From positions 372,001-436,000 of the forward strand of contig NZ_QPGB01000002.1 of assembly GCF_003335215.1 (NCBI RefSeq): DNA of 64,000 nucleotides. The letters run 5' to 3'. Origin of the DNA: Parvibium lacunae (GTDB lineage: Bacteria; Pseudomonadota; Gammaproteobacteria; Burkholderiales; Burkholderiaceae_D). Below the pieces are notes generated by a model. That model did not search any database. It was not told the origin of the DNA and saw only the letters and a program-made list of their open reading frames with translations. The position numbers were made by a program, and so were the translations under genes. Below, in pieces: positions 28,876-37,657 of the stretch; the first letter of the stretch is position 1; the number at the start of each line of letters is the position of its first letter.

Positions 28876-30096
28876 ATGAAACAAGCCACTGTCATTGAAC
28901 TGCCAAGGCGACAATCAGCAGCTATTCGGTATCAACTAGCCGCAATTCCTGCACATAGAAAAAAAATCTGGGATCTCAACACGGAATCTCATGCCAACAT
29001 TATTGGTAACTGTATTCCACTGGCGCAGCTTAGAAAACTTGTGAATAAAACACTGGGGGGCACCTCACTTGCGGATGACTATGAGTTACTGGTAGGAACC
29101 ACGTCAGCTTGCCGCAGTAGAAACCGTATTTCCGAGTCTTTACAACAATACTTTGAGCGACAGCACAAAGAACTCGTGAAGCGCTACAAAACCCTGCAAA
29201 CACCAACGCAACTATTGGCCGGATGGGCAGAGTCCATTCAAAAAAATGAAGTCATGGGTGCTATTTGGGCGATTCTTACCCACCCGAGCGCAGATACCCC
29301 AACCCAAGAAAAAATCACGCGTGATATGTTGGTCTTGCAGCACCGAGCTGCCGAGGAGCATCGCATGAATACCCAACTCTCTCAATCACTCCAAGTTGAA
29401 AATTTAATGCTCGTCAAGCAACTAGCGGAAATTCAACAACGTGTTAGCCATGATATGCAAGCTCTTCACCAAAAGCTTGAACAAGTGCGCGCCGACTGCA
29501 TGAAGCTTCGTGCCGAAAACCTTGGTAAGGCGACCATGATTGCAAGCTTGCAACAAGAAATACAGACATGGAAGAGCAGCGCAATTTCTCGCAGCAGTTG
29601 GCTTAGTCAACAGGAACAATATCAAATCAAAATACGAGCCCTAGAACAGCGGCTCCATGAGCGCGCCGCTATTAAGAACAGCCAGCGCAAAGCACCAATT
29701 CCGGTCACTCTTGATGCAGCACCTGAACAGCCTACTACTTCGACAGTGGTAAAGCCTCTAAGACATTCACCCAACTTAGAACACAAACATATTTTGTGCG
29801 TAGGTGGACGTAATGGCAATATAACCAACTATCGCCAAGTGATTGAGAAAACAGGAGCATCATTCAGCCATCATGATGGCGGCCAAGAACAAGCACTCAG
29901 TGCACTCGATCACAGCCTCCAAGCAGCGGATTTAATTATTTGCCAAACTGGCTGCATCAGCCACAATGCCTATTGGCGGGTAAAAGAACATTGCAAGCGC
30001 ACGGGTAAGCAATGTGTTTTTATTGAAAGTCCAAGCCCAAGCAGCCTAGAAAAAAAGCTTGAATCACTCACCCACTCTATAAAGGAAATAGTATGA
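28876..30096 (+). CDS. DUF2325 protein with long coiled coil
   Basis: A 406-residue soluble protein. The N-terminal 150 residues are mostly helical and not recognised; about 155-265 is a Gln/Glu/Leu-rich coiled coil; the C-terminal DUF2325 domain (about 304-398) has ILCVGGRNGN, FSHHDGG, and CQTGCISHNAYWRVKEHCK with conserved Cys and His. No biochemical role is established. Here it sits between a Cys-rich small protein and a bacterioferritin-like gene (ATGA overlap with the latter) behind a Fur box, so a part in iron storage or sensing is likely. Base composition is AT-richer than in flanking housekeeping genes. Confidence 0.88.
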   Translation: MKQATVIELPRRQSAAIRYQLAAIPAHRKKIWDLNTESHANIIGNCIPLAQLRKLVNKTLGGTSLADDYELLVGTTSACRSRNRISESLQQYFERQHKELVKRYKTLQTPTQLLAGWAESIQKNEVMGAIWAILTHPSADTPTQEKITRDMLVLQHRAAEEHRMNTQLSQSLQVENLMLVKQLAEIQQRVSHDMQALHQKLEQVRADCMKLRAENLGKATMIASLQQEIQTWKSSAISRSSWLSQQEQYQIKIRALEQRLHERAAIKNSQRKAPIPVTLDAAPEQPTTSTVVKPLRHSPNLEHKHILCVGGRNGNITNYRQVIEKTGASFSHHDGGQEQALSALDHSLQAADLIICQTGCISHNAYWRVKEHCKRTGKQCVFIESPSPSSLEKKLESLTHSIKEIV

Positions 30097-30560
30097 AGAT
30101 CACCCAAGATAGCGCACTCACTCAACGAGCCATTGACGCGCTAAATCAGATCATGGAAATTGAATTAGCCGGTGTGGTGCGTTACACCCACTACTCTCTG
30201 ATGGTGTATGGCTATAACCGCATTCCGATTGTTTCTTGGTTGAAAGGAAATGCGGATGAAAGCCTTGCACATGCGCACAAGGCCGGGGAATTAGCGACAC
30301 TACTCGGTGGTCATCCTTCACTCAAAATCGGCACCTTACTCGAAACCGAAAAACACGACATAGGAGACATTTTGCGCGAAAGTTTAGAGCATGAAAAAAA
30401 TGCCTTGGATGCCTATTACAACTTGCTAAAAATCGTAGAGGGTCAATCCGTCTTGCTTGAAGAATTTGCGCGGGAGATGATTGTGAATGAAGAATTGCAT
30501 TTAGATGAAGTAAACAAAATGCTGCGCAAGCCCGGCGATACTGCTGCATTTAATGCCTGA
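30093..30560 (+). CDS. Bacterioferritin-like protein
   Basis: A 155-residue four-helix ferritin-fold protein. Di-iron ligands are visible as Glu in MEIELAGVVRYTHYS, ExxH in ADESLAHAHKAGE, Glu/His in LEHEKNALDAYYNLL and EELHLDEVNKML. A Bfr-type haem-binding Met is not obvious, so it may be a haem-free relative. Its start overlaps the DUF2325 stop (ATGA) and it closes the first iron transcription unit. It could store iron or handle it for the other proteins of the unit. Confidence 0.88.
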   Translation: MKITQDSALTQRAIDALNQIMEIELAGVVRYTHYSLMVYGYNRIPIVSWLKGNADESLAHAHKAGELATLLGGHPSLKIGTLLETEKHDIGDILRESLEHEKNALDAYYNLLKIVEGQSVLLEEFAREMIVNEELHLDEVNKMLRKPGDTAAFNA

Positions 30561-30862
30561 ACAACTATGCAACGACACTGGGGCATCATTGACTTAAGTG
30601 GCGTCTAATTGGCCAATTAATAATCTCGGTTAAGTTGCATAGTTCAAAAACAATAACTGTGTTATGAACATCGTAGAAAGTCATTTATGGTTAGTGATTA
30701 TGCCGTTGCAGCAAAAATAAGTAGCGTAGCCCAGTAGTAAATAGCGCTCGTTCTCTCACCCACTCACGCCACCATCACGGGTGGCTTTTTTTATGTGTGA
30801 TTGGCGCCAACAAATTATTGCAAATGATAATCATTATCGTTATAATCACCCGACAAATAAAA
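30561..30862. other. Intergenic region between the two iron transcription units
   Basis: About 300 bp without a gene. It holds an AT-rich stretch with nothing recognised (30561-30740), then a rho-independent terminator and the second Fur-boxed promoter. Confidence 0.7.
30768..30792 (+). terminator. Rho-independent terminator
   Basis: GCCACC-ATCACG-GGTGGC followed by seven T. It is 207 bp downstream of the bacterioferritin-like gene and just ahead of the next promoter, so it isolates the two iron units. Confidence 0.85.
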
Positions 30863-30877
30863 ATGAGAATCATTATC
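30818..30877 (+). promoter_or_regulatory. Promoter with two Fur boxes for the FTR1/TonB2/receptor unit
   Basis: TTGCAA (30818-30823), 17 bases, TATAAT (30841-30846). Fur box 1 at 30820-30838 matches the 19-bp consensus at 17 positions and lies between the hexamers; Fur box 2 at 30859-30877 matches at 16 positions and ends directly before the cupredoxin ATG. Tandem boxes suggest tight iron repression. Confidence 0.92.
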
Positions 30878-31234
30878 ATGAATTTCAAGCTAAGGAATAC
30901 AACCCGCAAAGCCTTATGCAGGCTGATGGCTACGGTTGTAATAACGGTAGGAGCAACACTCTGCCACGCGCAAGAGGCGATTAGCATCGTCATTAAAAAT
31001 CACCGTTTTGAGCCAAATGTCGTCCGCGTGCCAGCAGGGCAACGAGTTCAGTTATTGATCGACAATCAAGATGACAGCGCTGAAGAGTTTGAAAGTTACA
31101 GCCTGCGGGTAGAGAAAATCATCCCAGCAAAAAGCAAAACAAAACTCAGCATTGGTCCGCTTAAACCCGGTAAATACGTTTTTTTTGGCGAGTTCAATCC
31201 GAGCACAGCCACCGGCCAATTGATTGCGGAATAA
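30878..31234 (+). CDS. Periplasmic cupredoxin-fold protein of iron uptake
   Basis: A 118-residue secreted protein with a signal peptide (about 1-31, ending LCHA-QEA). The cupredoxin-like fold is indicated by RFEPNVVRVPAGQRVQLLIDNQDD and LKPGKYVFFGEFNP. The usual 'HEF' segment reads EEF and there is no type 1 copper Cys, so it is unlikely to be a blue copper protein; EfeO-type and FTR1-linked cupredoxins are its nearest kin. The start overlaps the second Fur box; an in-frame ATG at 30863 would add five residues. FTR1 follows after 2 bp. Confidence 0.88.
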   Translation: MNFKLRNTTRKALCRLMATVVITVGATLCHAQEAISIVIKNHRFEPNVVRVPAGQRVQLLIDNQDDSAEEFESYSLRVEKIIPAKSKTKLSIGPLKPGKYVFFGEFNPSTATGQLIAE

Positions 31235-31236
31235 TC

Positions 31237-32064
31237 ATGCTCGCAATTGCGTTAATCCTTTTCCGAGAATCCTTAGAAGCAGCCCTCATTATCGGGATTA
31301 TTGCCGCCGCCACCCAAGGACTCAATGCGCGTGCACGCTGGATAAGCGCGGGCATCGGTCTGGGTGTGCTGGGTGCATGCGTGGTGGCCTATATGGCGGA
31401 ACACTTAACTCGGCTAGCGGATGGGATGGGCCAAGAAGTCTTTAACGCCCTCGTACTAACGGCTGCAGTAGTCATGCTCGCTTGGCACACTATTTGGATG
31501 AGCCAGCATGGCCGGGAACTCGCACAGCAAGCCAAGCAAATCGGTCACGCCATTCAACATCAACAGCAAGCGATGACAGCTTTACTCAGCGTCATTGGCT
31601 TGGCGGTTCTGCGTGAGGGATCTGAGGTCGTTCTATTTTTGCATGGCTTACACGCCAGCCAATCCATCGACACCGGCGCTTTGTGGCTGGGCGGTGGATT
31701 GGGTTTAATGGCTGGCAGCGTATTAGGTTGGGCGATTTACCGTGGGCTACTGGCCATTCCTCTTAGCTGGTTCTTCAAGGTCACCACCGCCTGGATCGTG
31801 CTGTTGGCCGCCGGTATGTCAGCCCAAGCCACACGCTATTTGATTCAAGCTGATTGGCTGCCAAGTCTGGCTGACCCACTCTGGGATGTGTCTGAATGGT
31901 TGTCGTTAGATAGTTTGCTGGGCCAAACTCTTCACTTACTGGTTGGTTACGACCCTCAGCCAACTGGCATGCAAATGGTTGGCTATGTGCTAACGCTCGT
32001 GCTGATCACTGCAGGAGCCGCATGGAGCCAGCATCGCGTGAACCACCTTACCTGCACTGGCTGA
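31237..32064 (+). CDS. FTR1-family iron permease
   Basis: A 275-residue inner-membrane protein with about seven helices and the two REXXE iron motifs of the FTR1/EfeU family: Arg10-Glu-Ser-Leu-Glu14 and Arg126-Glu-Gly-Ser-Glu130. It imports ferrous or ferric iron depending on partners. Here the partner is the upstream cupredoxin-fold protein; no EfeB peroxidase is present. hemP follows after 3 bp. Confidence 0.94.
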   Translation: MLAIALILFRESLEAALIIGIIAAATQGLNARARWISAGIGLGVLGACVVAYMAEHLTRLADGMGQEVFNALVLTAAVVMLAWHTIWMSQHGRELAQQAKQIGHAIQHQQQAMTALLSVIGLAVLREGSEVVLFLHGLHASQSIDTGALWLGGGLGLMAGSVLGWAIYRGLLAIPLSWFFKVTTAWIVLLAAGMSAQATRYLIQADWLPSLADPLWDVSEWLSLDSLLGQTLHLLVGYDPQPTGMQMVGYVLTLVLITAGAAWSQHRVNHLTCTG

Positions 32065-32067
32065 AAA

Positions 32068-32271
32068 ATGTTAAAGCCAACCCTTGGTCATGATGAATCA
32101 GCCGGATCAACGCAATCAAATCGTCCGGTTTGGATTCAAATACGCGCTGGGTATGCCTGCGTAGAGGCCCGCAGTTTATTAGGTGACGCTGATGAACTCC
32201 AGATTATTCATGGCGAGCGTACTTATATCCTGCGCCGCACACGCCAAAACAAATTGATTTTAGTGGCTTAA
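32068..32271 (+). CDS. hemP: Hemin uptake protein HemP
   Basis: A 67-residue protein whose C-terminal half matches HemP: EARSLLGDADELQIIHGERT then YILRRTRQNKLILVA. In several proteobacteria HemP/HmuP is needed for expression of iron or haem receptors. Here it precedes tonB, exbB, exbD and a siderophore receptor, so a regulatory role in that unit is plausible. Confidence 0.9.
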   Translation: MLKPTLGHDESAGSTQSNRPVWIQIRAGYACVEARSLLGDADELQIIHGERTYILRRTRQNKLILVA

Positions 32272-32293
32272 TTTTGTATCAGCAAAGCATTAC

Positions 32294-33040
32294 ATGTCTT
32301 TCTCAACCTCTTCAAAGTTACCGTTACTCGACCGATCATGGACTTGCTCTAGCCGTCTAGAAAAATGGCCGGGGGGCTTATGCTTTGCGGTTGTTCTGCA
32401 TGGCCTAGCATGGGTTCTTTTTTTACAGTACCGCGCCCCACTTGCGTCACTCAATGCTGACATTCCCGTGATGGAAGTCGTGGATGCGGCACTCCCTGCG
32501 GCCCCCACTCCGCCTAGTCGCCAGCCAAAAGTTACGCCAGCCCTCAAACCCGCCCTCGCGCCTGCCTTAGTAAGTAAACCGGTGCCTGCCCAAGTATTAC
32601 CGGATACGCCTAGCCCAATACCTTTAGCCAGCGCGACGCCGATAAACAGTCAAGCGAACAACGCCGCAACCGCCCCCAGCAATGCCAGCGCAAGCCATAC
32701 ATCGAGCAGCCAAAATCCGAGTCTTCCCAGTGTTAGCCAAGCACCTGCAGCGCAACCCAAGGTGGTAACCCAAGGTATTGCTTACTTAGTCAAGCCAGAC
32801 CCGCAATACCCACCGCTCGCACGCCGTGCGGGTGAAGAAGGCACCGCATTGATTCGTGTGCTGGTGAACACCGAGGGCCGCCCAGAAGAAGCGAATGTGC
32901 AACAAAGCTCTGGCTTTAATCGTTTAGATGAGGCTGCTCGCAAGGCCGTGTTGGCGGCCCGCTTCCGTCCCCATCAAGAAAATGGGCAAGCTATTCGGGT
33001 TTGGACCCTAGTGCCGATCAGTTTTACGTTAGAAAATTAA
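32294..33040 (+). CDS. tonB: TonB-family energy transducer (second set)
   Basis: A 248-residue protein: one N-terminal membrane helix (about 27-43), a Pro/Ala/Ser/Lys-rich linker (about 55-160), and a C-terminal TonB domain (about 163-248; DPQYPPLARRAGEEGTALI and FRPHQENGQAIRVWTLVPI). It is distinct from the copy at 12 kb. exbB starts 17 bp downstream. Position in the Fur-controlled unit marks it as the transducer for the adjacent receptor. Confidence 0.94.
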   Translation: MSFSTSSKLPLLDRSWTCSSRLEKWPGGLCFAVVLHGLAWVLFLQYRAPLASLNADIPVMEVVDAALPAAPTPPSRQPKVTPALKPALAPALVSKPVPAQVLPDTPSPIPLASATPINSQANNAATAPSNASASHTSSSQNPSLPSVSQAPAAQPKVVTQGIAYLVKPDPQYPPLARRAGEEGTALIRVLVNTEGRPEEANVQQSSGFNRLDEAARKAVLAARFRPHQENGQAIRVWTLVPISFTLEN

Positions 33041-33057
33041 CTTGTTTAGAGGATGTT

Positions 33058-33771
33058 ATGGAAAACGCTTTTTCAATCACTCAGCTATGGTCACAAGGCG
33101 ATGGGGTTAGCCATTTTGTCGCACTCGCTCTGTTGCTGATGTCGATCCTGAGTTGGACTGTCTTATTAAGCAAAACTTGGCTATTTATGCGGGCCAATCG
33201 CCATGCCAAACAAGTCGATCAGACATTCTGGCATAGCCCAAGTTTAGCCGTAGCCCTTCAGCACCTGACCGGGCAGCGTAGTAACAATCCTTATCTGGCG
33301 CTCGCACTAGAAGGTCAACAAGCCGTTGAACATCATGCGCATGCGCAAGATGATCTACATGGAGCCTTAAGCTTGAGCGACTGGTTGACGAGTTGTTTAA
33401 AACGCAGCATTGAAGAAAGTAGTGCGCGCTTGCAAAGTGGTTTAGCGGTATTGGCGTCGATTGGCAGTACCGCACCCTTCGTTGGTTTGTTTGGCACTGT
33501 GTGGGGGATTTATCACGCGCTCATGAAAATTGGTACGAGTGGAGAAAGCAGTATTGAGAAAATCGCCGGCCCGGTTGGCGAAGCATTGGTCATGACCGCA
33601 CTGGGATTAGCGGTCGCTATTCCTGCGGTCTTGGCTTATAACGCGCTGATTCGTGCGCACAAAGCCCAACAATCAAAATTGAACCACTTTGCCCATGACC
33701 TCCACGCCTATTGGATTACGGGGGCACGAGTTGTGCGCGAGGTTAAACAAGTAGTCAAAGCAGCAGGGTGA
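33058..33771 (+). CDS. exbB: ExbB proton channel protein (second set)
   Basis: A 237-residue MotA/TolQ/ExbB-family protein with an N-terminal helix (about 18-38) and the paired helices after the signature STAPFVGLFGTVWGIYHALM (about 140-160) and AGPVGEALVMTALGLAVAI. The ATG at 33058 has AGAGGA before it; a longer frame from 33001 lies inside tonB. exbD follows by 7 bp. Confidence 0.95.
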   Translation: MENAFSITQLWSQGDGVSHFVALALLLMSILSWTVLLSKTWLFMRANRHAKQVDQTFWHSPSLAVALQHLTGQRSNNPYLALALEGQQAVEHHAHAQDDLHGALSLSDWLTSCLKRSIEESSARLQSGLAVLASIGSTAPFVGLFGTVWGIYHALMKIGTSGESSIEKIAGPVGEALVMTALGLAVAIPAVLAYNALIRAHKAQQSKLNHFAHDLHAYWITGARVVREVKQVVKAAG

Positions 33772-33778
33772 GGCAAGC

Positions 33779-34201
33779 ATGAGTTTTCAAAGCGCATTCA
33801 ACACCGAAGAGAATGAAATCGCCGAAATCAATATGACCCCGTTGGTCGATGTCATGTTGGTGTTGCTGATTATTTTTATGGTGACACTTCCCGTCATTCA
33901 GCATGCAGTGAAACTAGAGCTACCACAAGCCAGCAACCAAGCGAACCCAGTGAAACCAGAACAAATTCAATTGGCAATTGATTTGGACGGTATTGTGCAT
34001 TGGCAAAGCCAAGCTGTCACGCAGACTGAGTTAGTCGCATTGATGAGCCAAGCAGCAGGGCATGAACCCTTACCTGAATTACATCTGCGGGCAGATAAAA
34101 AAGTCGCTTATGAGGCGGTCGCGCAAGTGATTAGCTTGGCACAAAACAATGGGTTACGAAAAATTGCTTTTGTTACCGCGCCATATTCACCAGCAAAATA
34201 A
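33779..34201 (+). CDS. exbD: ExbD motor protein (second set)
   Basis: A 140-residue protein with a single helix containing AEINMTPLVDVMLVLLIIF with the conserved Asp, and a periplasmic domain (LHLRADKKVAYEAVAQVI). It completes the second TonB motor. A 100-bp gap with a direct repeat separates it from the receptor gene. Confidence 0.95.
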   Translation: MSFQSAFNTEENEIAEINMTPLVDVMLVLLIIFMVTLPVIQHAVKLELPQASNQANPVKPEQIQLAIDLDGIVHWQSQAVTQTELVALMSQAAGHEPLPELHLRADKKVAYEAVAQVISLAQNNGLRKIAFVTAPYSPAK

Positions 34202-34237
34202 TTCTATTCCTAGCAAATAATCCGTCGTTTATTTTTC

Positions 34238-34283
34238 AATAGCCAGCCACTTCCGTGTTCTTTTGCATGCGAATAGCCAGCCA
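34238..34283 (+). repeat. 12-bp direct repeat upstream of the siderophore receptor
   Basis: AATAGCCAGCCA occurs at 34238-34249 and again at 34272-34283, 34 bp apart, in the exbD-receptor spacer. The spacing is about three helical turns, so a regulator site is possible; a chance short duplication is the alternative. Confidence 0.6.
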
Positions 34284-34301
34284 ATTAACCAGAGAAACAT
34301 C

Positions 34302-36485
34302 ATGGCTAAAAAGAAGTCGCGCAATCGCGCATCACAGCCCATTATTACACCCTCAAAACCTGCTGCCTTACCTATTGGGGCTATGTTGCTCGCTGGCATG
34401 ATTGGCGGTGTTCAGGCACAAAATTCAGCCACGAATACCACAAAAGACAGCGAGACTACCCTCCCTAAAATCACGGTAAAAGATAAAAAAGATCGAGAGA
34501 GTAAGAGCTATCAAACTGAAAAAAGTCGGATCGGCAAAGTCAATCAAGAGGTTAAAGACATCCCTCAAAGCATTACCATCGTCCCAGAAAAGCTGATTCA
34601 TGACCGCCAAGCAGATACCTTCAAAGAAGCCTTGCGTAATGTGGCTGCGATTACCTTTAACGCGGGAGAAGGTGGACGTATCGGCGACAATATCACCATT
34701 CGAGGCTACTCTGCTGTGGGCGATTTGTACTTAGATGGCATGCGTGACCTAGCCCAATATAATCGCGAGACATTTAATTTGGAACAAATTGAAGTTCTAA
34801 AAGGCGCGGCCTCTATGCTGTATGGCCGCGGCTCAACCGGCGGCTTAATTAACCAAGTCAGCAAATCACCAGTGTTTTATGACAAGAATGAAGTTAAATT
34901 CACCGTTGGGAGTAACAACTACAAGCGTTTGACAGTGGATACAAATCAGGTGATTAATGATGATGTAGCAATTCGCTTAAACGCCATGAAAACCGATACA
35001 GATAGCTTTCGCAATGGGGTTGAACAACATCGCCAAGGCATAGCACCCAGCATTAAGTGGCGAGTAGGTAACAAAAATGAGGTACAACTTTCCTATTTCT
35101 ATTTAGAAGAAGACAACATTCCAGATTTTGGGGTACCTTATTTCCGAGGGGCACCGGTAAATGTGCCGGTCAGCAATTTTTATGGATTAAAAAGCGATTA
35201 TGAACAAAATCGCACCAAGATTGCCACCGCCAGCTATTTACATCGTTTTAGCAACGATACTGAAGTTAAAACCATCCTACGTCAAGGTAATTATCACCGC
35301 GACTTGCGCGTGAGTGTGCCCCGGCTATCTGGCAACCCTACTGTCTTAAATGACAACACTTTAGTCGCACGTAACCGTAGCTCACGCGCCGCGAATGAAG
35401 ATTATTTAACGAGCCAAACTGACTTCACCACCAAGCTCAGTGGCTTAGGTTTGAAACATCAAATTTTGGCGGGGATTGAGCTCAGCCGTGAGAAAGGCAG
35501 TCGCTGGAACAATACCAGCAGTGCGGCACAAACTCCAAATACACGACTCTATTATCCAGATAACAATCCAATATTGCCTGCCAATTTGGATGCCTCTTTC
35601 CAAGTAACTGGCGTTGTGCATTATGAATCCTTAACAACGGGGATATATGCACAAGATACGATTCAGTTTGCCAAAGATTGGAAAGTGGTACTCGGTGCGC
35701 GGTACGACAAATTTAAGGCGACCTATGATCGCCCACAACCACAAGGTGATTTGCAACGAAAAGATGGTGTATGGAGCTATCGGAGCGGGTTGCTGTATCA
35801 ACCCACCGAGGCACAAACGTATTACCTCGCTTATGGCACCTCGTTTAGCCCCTCTGCCGACTTGTATTCACTTGATGATCGCGGCGCCAATACGCCCCCC
35901 GAGAAAAACCGCAATATGGAGTTGGGGGCAAAATGGGAATTACTCGAAGGGGATCTCAGCTTCCGCTCGGCCATTTTCCGCACTGAAAAAACCAATGAGC
36001 GCAATACCGATTTAGCGGTGTCGATTGAACAAAATCTATTGAGTGGCAAACGTCATACTGATGGGATTGAGTTTGAATTGAATGGCAGGATTACGCCTAA
36101 ATGGGATATTTTTGCTGCCTCCGCTTTTATGCGGGCCAATATTGATGCCGCTACAGGCCAGCAAGCCAATACGCTTAACAAAACCCCCGTGAACACACCA
36201 AGTTACACCCATGCGCTATGGAGCACCTATAAGATGGGCGGGGGGTGGAAAGTCGGCTTAGGCGCGGAACGTGTTGGCAACCGTCAAGTAAACACCACCA
36301 ACACAACGCAATTGCCTGCGTACACCCGCTACGACGGTTTAGTTGAATACGCCTATCAACAATACAGCGTTAAACTAAACGTCTTTAATTTACTGAATAA
36401 AGATTATTACGAAGGGCTTTACACAGGTCACACTGTGCCAGGAACCAAGCGGGCCGCACAAGTCACTTTTGGCGTTAAATTTTAA
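34302..36485 (+). CDS. TonB-dependent siderophore receptor
   Basis: A 727-residue outer-membrane receptor. The N-terminus has a long basic lead (about 1-25), a hydrophobic signal core and cleavage near VQAQ; the plug domain (about 65-190) holds [35 protein letters not shown] and [18 protein letters not shown]; the rest is a 22-strand barrel ending in FGVKF. The pattern is that of catecholate receptors such as Fiu, and the adjoining PiuC-type gene supports this, but the ligand cannot be read. The ATG at 34302 has AGAGAAA upstream. GC is visibly below that of the flanking housekeeping genes. Confidence 0.93.
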   Translation: MAKKKSRNRASQPIITPSKPAALPIGAMLLAGMIGGVQAQNSATNTTKDSETTLPKITVKDKKDRESKSYQTEKSRIGKVNQEVKDIPQSITIVPEKLIHDRQADTFKEALRNVAAITFNAGEGGRIGDNITIRGYSAVGDLYLDGMRDLAQYNRETFNLEQIEVLKGAASMLYGRGSTGGLINQVSKSPVFYDKNEVKFTVGSNNYKRLTVDTNQVINDDVAIRLNAMKTDTDSFRNGVEQHRQGIAPSIKWRVGNKNEVQLSYFYLEEDNIPDFGVPYFRGAPVNVPVSNFYGLKSDYEQNRTKIATASYLHRFSNDTEVKTILRQGNYHRDLRVSVPRLSGNPTVLNDNTLVARNRSSRAANEDYLTSQTDFTTKLSGLGLKHQILAGIELSREKGSRWNNTSSAAQTPNTRLYYPDNNPILPANLDASFQVTGVVHYESLTTGIYAQDTIQFAKDWKVVLGARYDKFKATYDRPQPQGDLQRKDGVWSYRSGLLYQPTEAQTYYLAYGTSFSPSADLYSLDDRGANTPPEKNRNMELGAKWELLEGDLSFRSAIFRTEKTNERNTDLAVSIEQNLLSGKRHTDGIEFELNGRITPKWDIFAASAFMRANIDAATGQQANTLNKTPVNTPSYTHALWSTYKMGGGWKVGLGAERVGNRQVNTTNTTQLPAYTRYDGLVEYAYQQYSVKLNVFNLLNKDYYEGLYTGHTVPGTKRAAQVTFGVKF

Positions 36486-36493
36486 GGAAGTTC

Positions 36494-37183
36494 ATGTTAC
36501 TCGTCATCCCTCAAGTACTCAGCGCCGACCATGTGCGCGAATGTCGGCAACTGGTTGAGGCGGCTACTTGGGTGGATGGCAAAGTCACCGCCGGCACCCA
36601 ATCAGGCCAGGTCAAGCACAATCAGCAACTGCCTGAAGATGACCCCAACGCCATGGCGGCACGGAATATCATTTTGCAATCACTGGGGATTTGTGCGCCC
36701 TTTATTACGGCTGCCCTGCCCCGCAAAATTTTCCCACCTTTGTTTAATCGCTACAGCGGCCAACAAAACCAATTTGGCAATCACATTGATAACGCGATTC
36801 GCACCTCAAGCAGTAATGGGCAATGGGTCCGCACCGATTTATCGGCGACCTTGTTCTTAGCGGAACCGGATGAATATGAAGGCGGTGAGCTGGTGATTGA
36901 AGACACCTATGGCAGCCAGCGCATCAAACTCGCTGCCGGAGACATGGTGCTGTATCCATCGAGTAGCGTCCATCGCGTGGAACCTGTTACCCGTGGAGCA
37001 CGTCTGGCTAGCTTTTTCTGGATTGAAAGCATGGTGCGCAGTGATGAACAACGGCGTTTGCTCTATGACTTGGATATGGCAATTTTAAGCTTACGGGCAC
37101 AATCCCAAGCTGGAGACAGCACAGAAGTGGTGCAGCTCACAGGTTGTTATCACAACCTACTGCGGATGTGGGCAACGACCTAA
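36494..37183 (+). CDS. PiuC/YbiX-type Fe(II)/2-oxoglutarate dioxygenase (PKHD family)
   Basis: A 229-residue cytoplasmic enzyme with the PKHD-type fold: iron ligands His97 and Asp99 (FGNHIDNA) and His160, and the 2-oxoglutarate Arg170 in [17 protein letters not shown]. Family members accompany iron-siderophore receptors (ybiX with fiu, piuC with piuA); their substrate is unknown. It lies 8 bp behind the receptor and is the last gene of the unit, overlapping the next convergent gene by 4 bp. Confidence 0.93.
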   Translation: MLLVIPQVLSADHVRECRQLVEAATWVDGKVTAGTQSGQVKHNQQLPEDDPNAMAARNIILQSLGICAPFITAALPRKIFPPLFNRYSGQQNQFGNHIDNAIRTSSSNGQWVRTDLSATLFLAEPDEYEGGELVIEDTYGSQRIKLAAGDMVLYPSSSVHRVEPVTRGARLASFFWIESMVRSDEQRRLLYDLDMAILSLRAQSQAGDSTEVVQLTGCYHNLLRMWATT

Positions 37184-37395
37184 TCAGCCTGCGTTGGAAT
37201 CGGCTCCAAGTGTTGATAGCCAGCCAGGAAGTCCTCAATGGACTCAAACGGCCAACCTTCCCCATTAATCGCAAAAACATATTCCTGGTAGCCATTGCGG
37301 CGGCGAATGTCATGTAACTTGACCTTGTGCCGCTCGCCATTTGAAGTCGTGGCTAAAAAGCGCTTACCAACCGTCACTTGCTCGGGTTTAATCAT
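37180..37395 (-). CDS. Small hypothetical protein
   Basis: A 71-residue soluble protein with no family I recognise: [20 protein letters not shown] then [20 protein letters not shown], predicted as a small beta domain, followed by an acidic segment. The ATG at 37395 follows AGGTGGAG; a GTG at 37404 is the alternative. It overlaps the PiuC-type gene by 4 bp tail-to-tail. The ribosome site and compact fold favour a real gene. Confidence 0.65.
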   Translation of the reverse strand: MIKPEQVTVGKRFLATTSNGERHKVKLHDIRRRNGYQEYVFAINGEGWPFESIEDFLAGYQHLEPIPTQAD

Positions 37396-37657
37396 CTGCT
37401 CCACCTTGATATTGAGTTATTGCCCATTGAGCCTCTGTGTGCTCCTTTGTACATAGTCTGCAAATTTTCGTTCGATGCAACAAGGGCCATCTGGCCCACT
37501 AAGCCAAAATGTCAGGGTGGAAAAAATCTAACCGATTAAAATCAAGGCAACTTGGGTGCCAACGTACAATATCTGTCAGGTCAGGGCAACAACTGTCTAT
37601 CCGAATGGCCTTTCCGGTAAAATTGCGGGTTTCGCCATTTAAGTAAAGCACACCATC

